Positions 5,740 to 8,449 of a stretch of 8,449 nucleotides of DNA are shown here, in pieces; position 1 is the first letter of the stretch; every line of letters begins with the position of its first letter. Both the position numbers and the translations under genes were made by a program. The notes beneath the pieces were generated by a model. That model was given only the letters and a program-made list of their open reading frames with translations. It was not told the origin of the DNA and searched no databases. The stretch is taken from the NCBI GenBank assembly GCA_947462525.1, contig CANHPK010000051.1:1-8449 (forward strand). Reading direction: 5' to 3'. The DNA is from Roseiflexaceae bacterium (lineage in GTDB: Bacteria; Chloroflexota; Chloroflexia; Chloroflexales; Roseiflexaceae).

Positions 5740-8394
5740 ATGTACTACCGTCTATTGACGCTCTTTCTGATTTGTGTGATGGTGTTTGATGTAAGTGGCA
5801 CGGTGGCACAGGCAGCGACAACGACCGTGAGATGCTCGGTGAGTGGCACATTCACTATCACAGACAACTCCGTACGCCGCCACAATGCATGTAGTGGCAC
5901 TGTGACTGTTCCGGCAGGAGTCACATCCATCGGAGATACCGCGTTCGCGTATGCAAGCAAGCTCACCGCCATCACCATCCCCGCAGCAGTCACATCCATC
6001 GGCAAAAGCGCGTTCTCAAGTACACGCAGACTCGCAACCGTTAACTTTGCGGCCGGCAGCAAACTCACATCCATCGGGGATTCTGTGTTCGCAGATGCAA
6101 GCGCGCTCACCGCCATCACCATCCCCGCAGCAGTCACATCCATCGGCAAATCCGCGTTCGCAAATGCACGCAGCCTCGCAACCGTCACCTTTGCAGCCGG
6201 CAGCAAACTCGCTTCAATAGGGGACAGGGCGTTCGCAGGTGCAAGTGCTCTGACCGGCATCACCATCCCAGAAGGAGTCACATCCATCGGGGCGGGCGCG
6301 TTCTATTATGCGAGCGTTCTGACCGCCGTCACTTTTGCAGCCGGTAGCAAACTCACATCGATTGGGGTGGGTGCGTTCGCCGAAGCAAGCGCTCTGACCG
6401 CTATCACCATCCCGGCAGGAGTCACATCCATCGGGGATTCCGCGTTCAATTATGCAAGCAGCCTCGCAACCGTCACCTTTGCAGCCGGCAGTAAACTCAC
6501 ATCCCTCGGCGCGGGCGCGTTCTCAGGTGCAAGCGCTCTGACCGCCATCACCATCCCCGCAGGAGTCACATCCATCGGGGATGGCGCGTTCGCAGATGCA
6601 AGCAATCTCACCGCCGTCACCTTTTCAACCGGCAGCAAACTCACATCTATCGTGGCATATGCGTTCTATGGTGCAGTTAATCTCACCGCCATCACCATCC
6701 CCGCAGGAGTCACAACCATCGAGGAGGGCGCGTTCAACGGTGCGAGCAGCCTCGCAACCGTCACCTTTGCAGCCGGCAGCAAACTCTTATCCATCGGGGC
6801 ACATGGGTTCGCAAATGCAAGCGCTCTGACCGCCATCACCATTCCAGCAGAAGTCACATCCATCGGGGATTCCGCGTTCTCAAATGCAACCAGACTCGCA
6901 ACCGTCAACTTCGCAGCCGGCAGCAAACTCACTTCAATAGGGGACAGGGCGTTCGCAGGTGCAAGTGCTCTCACTGCCATCACCATCCCCGCAGGAGTCA
7001 CATTCATCGGGGATTCCACGTTCGCTTATGCACGCAGCCTCGCCACCGTCACCTTTGCTGCCGGCAGCAAACTCACATCTATCGGGGCGAGCGCGTTCAA
7101 TAGTGCAAGCGCCCTCACCGCCATCACCATCCCCGCAGGAGTCACATCCATCGGGGGTTCCGCGTTCTCAAATGCAATCAGACTCGCAACCATCACCTTT
7201 GCAGCTGGCAGCAAACTCACATCCATCGGGGCGAGAGCGTTCGAATTTGCAAGAGCTCTCACTGCCATAACCATTCCCGCAGGAGTCACATCCATCGGGG
7301 AAGCCGCGTTCTATTATGCAAGCAGCCTCACCGCCATCACCATCCCAGCAGGAGTCACCTCCATCGGGGTGGGCGTGTTCGCAGGTGCAATCGCTCTCAC
7401 CGCCATCATCATCCCCGCAGGAGTCACATCCATCGGAACTTCTGCGTTCTCAAATGCAACCAGACTCGCAACCGTCACCTTTGCAGCCGGCAGCAAACTC
7501 ACTTCAATAGGGGACAGGGCGTTCGCAGGTACAAGTGCTCTCACCGCCATCACCATCCCAGCAGGAGTCACCTCCATCGGGGTGGGCGTGTTCGCAGGTG
7601 CAAGTGCTCTCACCGCCATCACCATCCCCGCCGGAGTCACATCAATCGGGGATTCCGCGTTCTTTAATGCAATCAGCCTCGCAACCGTCACCTTCGCAGC
7701 CGGCAGCAAACTCACATCCGTCGGGGCGAGCGCGTTCGCAGGTGCAAGAGCTCTCACCGCCATCACCATCCCCGCCGGAGTCACATCCATCGGGGGATAT
7801 GCGTTCGCAGATGCAAGCGCGCTCACCGCCATTACCATCCCGGCGGGAGTCACATCCCTCGGAGCGAGTGCGTTCGAAAATGCAAGCAGCCTCGCAACCG
7901 TCACCTTCGAAGCCGGGAGCAAACTCACAACCATCGGGGATTCCGCGTTCGCAGGTGCAAGCGCACTCACCGCCATCACCATCCCCGCAGGAGTCACATC
8001 TATCGGGGCGGGCATGTTCAACGGTGCAAGCGCCCTGAAAAGCGTGTATTTCTTGGCTGATAAACCGACAATCGCAAGTGACGCATTTGCCGGCGTCAGC
8101 GGTGCTAGCGCATATATCCGGTCTACTGCAGGGGGATATCCGGCTGTCGGAACTTCTATGGAAGGACTGACGATTGCAGTGGGAGTGTACACCCTCACCT
8201 ACAACACCAAAGCTGGATCTGCAATTGCGCCAGGGGTCGTGTTGCAGGGGTTGCCGATATCCGCACCAACAGCACCGACGCGGTCCGGTTACACTTTTGG
8301 GGGCTGGTCTGTAATCGATGGTGGCAGTACATTGACGTTCCCATATATGCCGAGTACTGCGTCTGATATCACACTGTATGCCAAGTGGATATAA
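5740..8394 (+). CDS. Secreted BspA-like leucine-rich repeat (LRR_5) protein with C-terminal InlB B-repeat-like domain
   Basis: An 884-residue exported protein. Residues 1-25 form a signal peptide: MYYR, a hydrophobic core, and AQA at 23-25 before the predicted cleavage; there is no lipobox cysteine. A short cap follows with two cysteines (C32, C51) that could form a disulfide. Residues 52-765 hold 30 LRR_5 units typified by LTAITIPAGVTSIGDSAF, the 'IP.GVTSIG..AF' signature of BspA-type proteins. Residues 766 to about 815 (LKSVYFLADKPTIASDAF) resemble the usual closing cap. Residues 818-883 match the InlB B-repeat/Flg_new family, with GYTFGGW (850-856) and LYAKW (879-883). The start is backed by AAGGA at 5730-5734, 5 nt from the ATG. 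BspA-like proteins act at the cell surface as adhesins or binding proteins; the ligand here is unknown. No LPXTG motif, C-terminal membrane helix, SLH domain or PEP-CTERM signal is present, so it is released or held non-covalently. Confidence 0.93.
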   Translation: MYYRLLTLFLICVMVFDVSGTVAQAATTTVRCSVSGTFTITDNSVRRHNACSGTVTVPAGVTSIGDTAFAYASKLTAITIPAAVTSIGKSAFSSTRRLATVNFAAGSKLTSIGDSVFADASALTAITIPAAVTSIGKSAFANARSLATVTFAAGSKLASIGDRAFAGASALTGITIPEGVTSIGAGAFYYASVLTAVTFAAGSKLTSIGVGAFAEASALTAITIPAGVTSIGDSAFNYASSLATVTFAAGSKLTSLGAGAFSGASALTAITIPAGVTSIGDGAFADASNLTAVTFSTGSKLTSIVAYAFYGAVNLTAITIPAGVTTIEEGAFNGASSLATVTFAAGSKLLSIGAHGFANASALTAITIPAEVTSIGDSAFSNATRLATVNFAAGSKLTSIGDRAFAGASALTAITIPAGVTFIGDSTFAYARSLATVTFAAGSKLTSIGASAFNSASALTAITIPAGVTSIGGSAFSNAIRLATITFAAGSKLTSIGARAFEFARALTAITIPAGVTSIGEAAFYYASSLTAITIPAGVTSIGVGVFAGAIALTAIIIPAGVTSIGTSAFSNATRLATVTFAAGSKLTSIGDRAFAGTSALTAITIPAGVTSIGVGVFAGASALTAITIPAGVTSIGDSAFFNAISLATVTFAAGSKLTSVGASAFAGARALTAITIPAGVTSIGGYAFADASALTAITIPAGVTSLGASAFENASSLATVTFEAGSKLTTIGDSAFAGASALTAITIPAGVTSIGAGMFNGASALKSVYFLADKPTIASDAFAGVSGASAYIRSTAGGYPAVGTSMEGLTIAVGVYTLTYNTKAGSAIAPGVVLQGLPISAPTAPTRSGYTFGGWSVIDGGSTLTFPYMPSTASDITLYAKWI
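5962..7257 (+). repeat. 144-bp higher-order LRR repeat, nine copies (A-B pairs)
   Basis: Nine tandem pairs of a 23-residue A unit (LTAITIPAGVTSIGDSAF plus five residues) and a 25-residue B unit (LATVTFAAGSKLTSIGDRAF plus five residues). The B unit differs by replacing IPAGVTSIG with FAAGSKLTSIG, two residues longer. All copies stay in frame. A single A-type unit (residues 52-74, variant start SGTVTVPAG) precedes the first pair. Confidence 0.95.
7327..7965 (+). repeat. 213-bp higher-order LRR repeat, three copies (A-A-B triplets)
   Basis: Blocks 7327-7539, 7540-7752 and 7753-7965 each contain two 23-residue A units and one 25-residue B unit. The first two blocks are closest: they share the DNA for ATCGGGGTGGGCGTGTTCGC, encoding the rare variant SIGVGVFAG, at an offset of 213 bp. 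A single A unit lies before the blocks (7258-7326) and one after (7966-8034). Confidence 0.92.
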
Positions 8395-8449
8395 CGTAGA
8401 CTGCCCCCCGTACTGCGTCCCGCACCGCCACTGCGACCCCCACACCATA
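8395..8449. other. Right-edge non-coding tail
   Basis: Fifty-five bases follow the LRR stop codon. The stretch is C-rich on the plus strand, with several runs of C. I see no hairpin with a T tract and no start codon with a ribosome binding site, so the LRR gene's terminator is either beyond the window or not of the intrinsic type. Confidence 0.5.

Noticed and set aside
5962..8034. Possible CRISPR or tandem satellite array
   Set aside because: The units are directly adjacent, in frame and encode an LRR_5 protein with signal peptide and caps. There are no unique spacers between identical repeats.
7535..8038. Plus-strand frame rich in Ser-Pro (PSPSPQESHPSG pattern) inside the LRR gene
   Set aside because: It is the second forward frame of the same repeat. 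Low-complexity Ser/Pro/Gln composition and the lack of a start signal mark it as a shadow.
7314..8198. Long open frame of 294 codons on the minus strand opposite the LRR array, with similar shorter frames at 5745-6287, 6450-6644, 6666-7019 and 7026-7295
   Set aside because: These are mirror images of the LRR repeats: a stop-free antisense unit repeated in phase stays open. They have no ribosome binding sites, and their repeat pattern (DVTPAGMVMAVRALA) is the reverse complement of the LRR coding repeat.

Overview
The window looks like chromosomal DNA of a GC-rich free-living bacterium with Shine-Dalgarno-led genes, sigma70-type promoters and intrinsic terminators. Nothing fixes the phylum. The gene mix and the recurring TATACT-type promoters would suit a Chloroflexota-like organism, but that is a weak inference. 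I see no rRNA, tRNA, CRISPR array, transposase or phage gene.

Left part (1-4586), minus strand, transcribed right to left. A WecA/TagO-type polyprenyl-phosphate sugar-1-phosphate transferase (4586-3588) is followed by a large membrane acyltransferase with an unusual N-terminal extracytoplasmic extension (3353-1500) and a type I methionine aminopeptidase, map (1490-741). The acyltransferase stop codon overlaps the map Shine-Dalgarno, so these two genes look translationally coupled. An intrinsic terminator (692-714) closes that unit. A separate promoter, whose -10 box sits inside a perfect 8-bp inverted repeat, then drives psuG, pseudouridine-5'-phosphate glycosidase, which runs off the left edge.

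Middle (4587-5510). A plus-strand SCP2-like lipid-binding domain protein is divergent from the WecA-like gene and ends at a strong intrinsic terminator (5233-5262). Just beyond it, on the minus strand, lies a 72-residue protein of unknown function with its own promoter and ribosome binding site.

Right part (5511-8449). An AT-rich divergent promoter region leads into an 884-residue secreted BspA-like leucine-rich repeat protein. It has a signal peptide, a short cap with two cysteines, 30 LRR units, a terminal LRR cap and one InlB B-repeat-like (Flg_new) domain, but no recognisable cell-wall anchor. The array is built from two unit types, A (23 residues) and B (25 residues). They alternate as a 144-bp higher-order repeat in the first two thirds and then switch to a 213-bp A-A-B repeat. 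Shared synonymous variants mark recent duplication tracts inside the gene.

The WecA-like enzyme and the acyltransferase together suggest synthesis and acylation of a lipid-linked surface glycan. The LRR protein is a surface or secreted adhesin-type protein. psuG and map are housekeeping. The best candidates for something new are the LRR array architecture, the dyad over the psuG promoter, the acyltransferase with a reversed domain order, and the small unknown protein.
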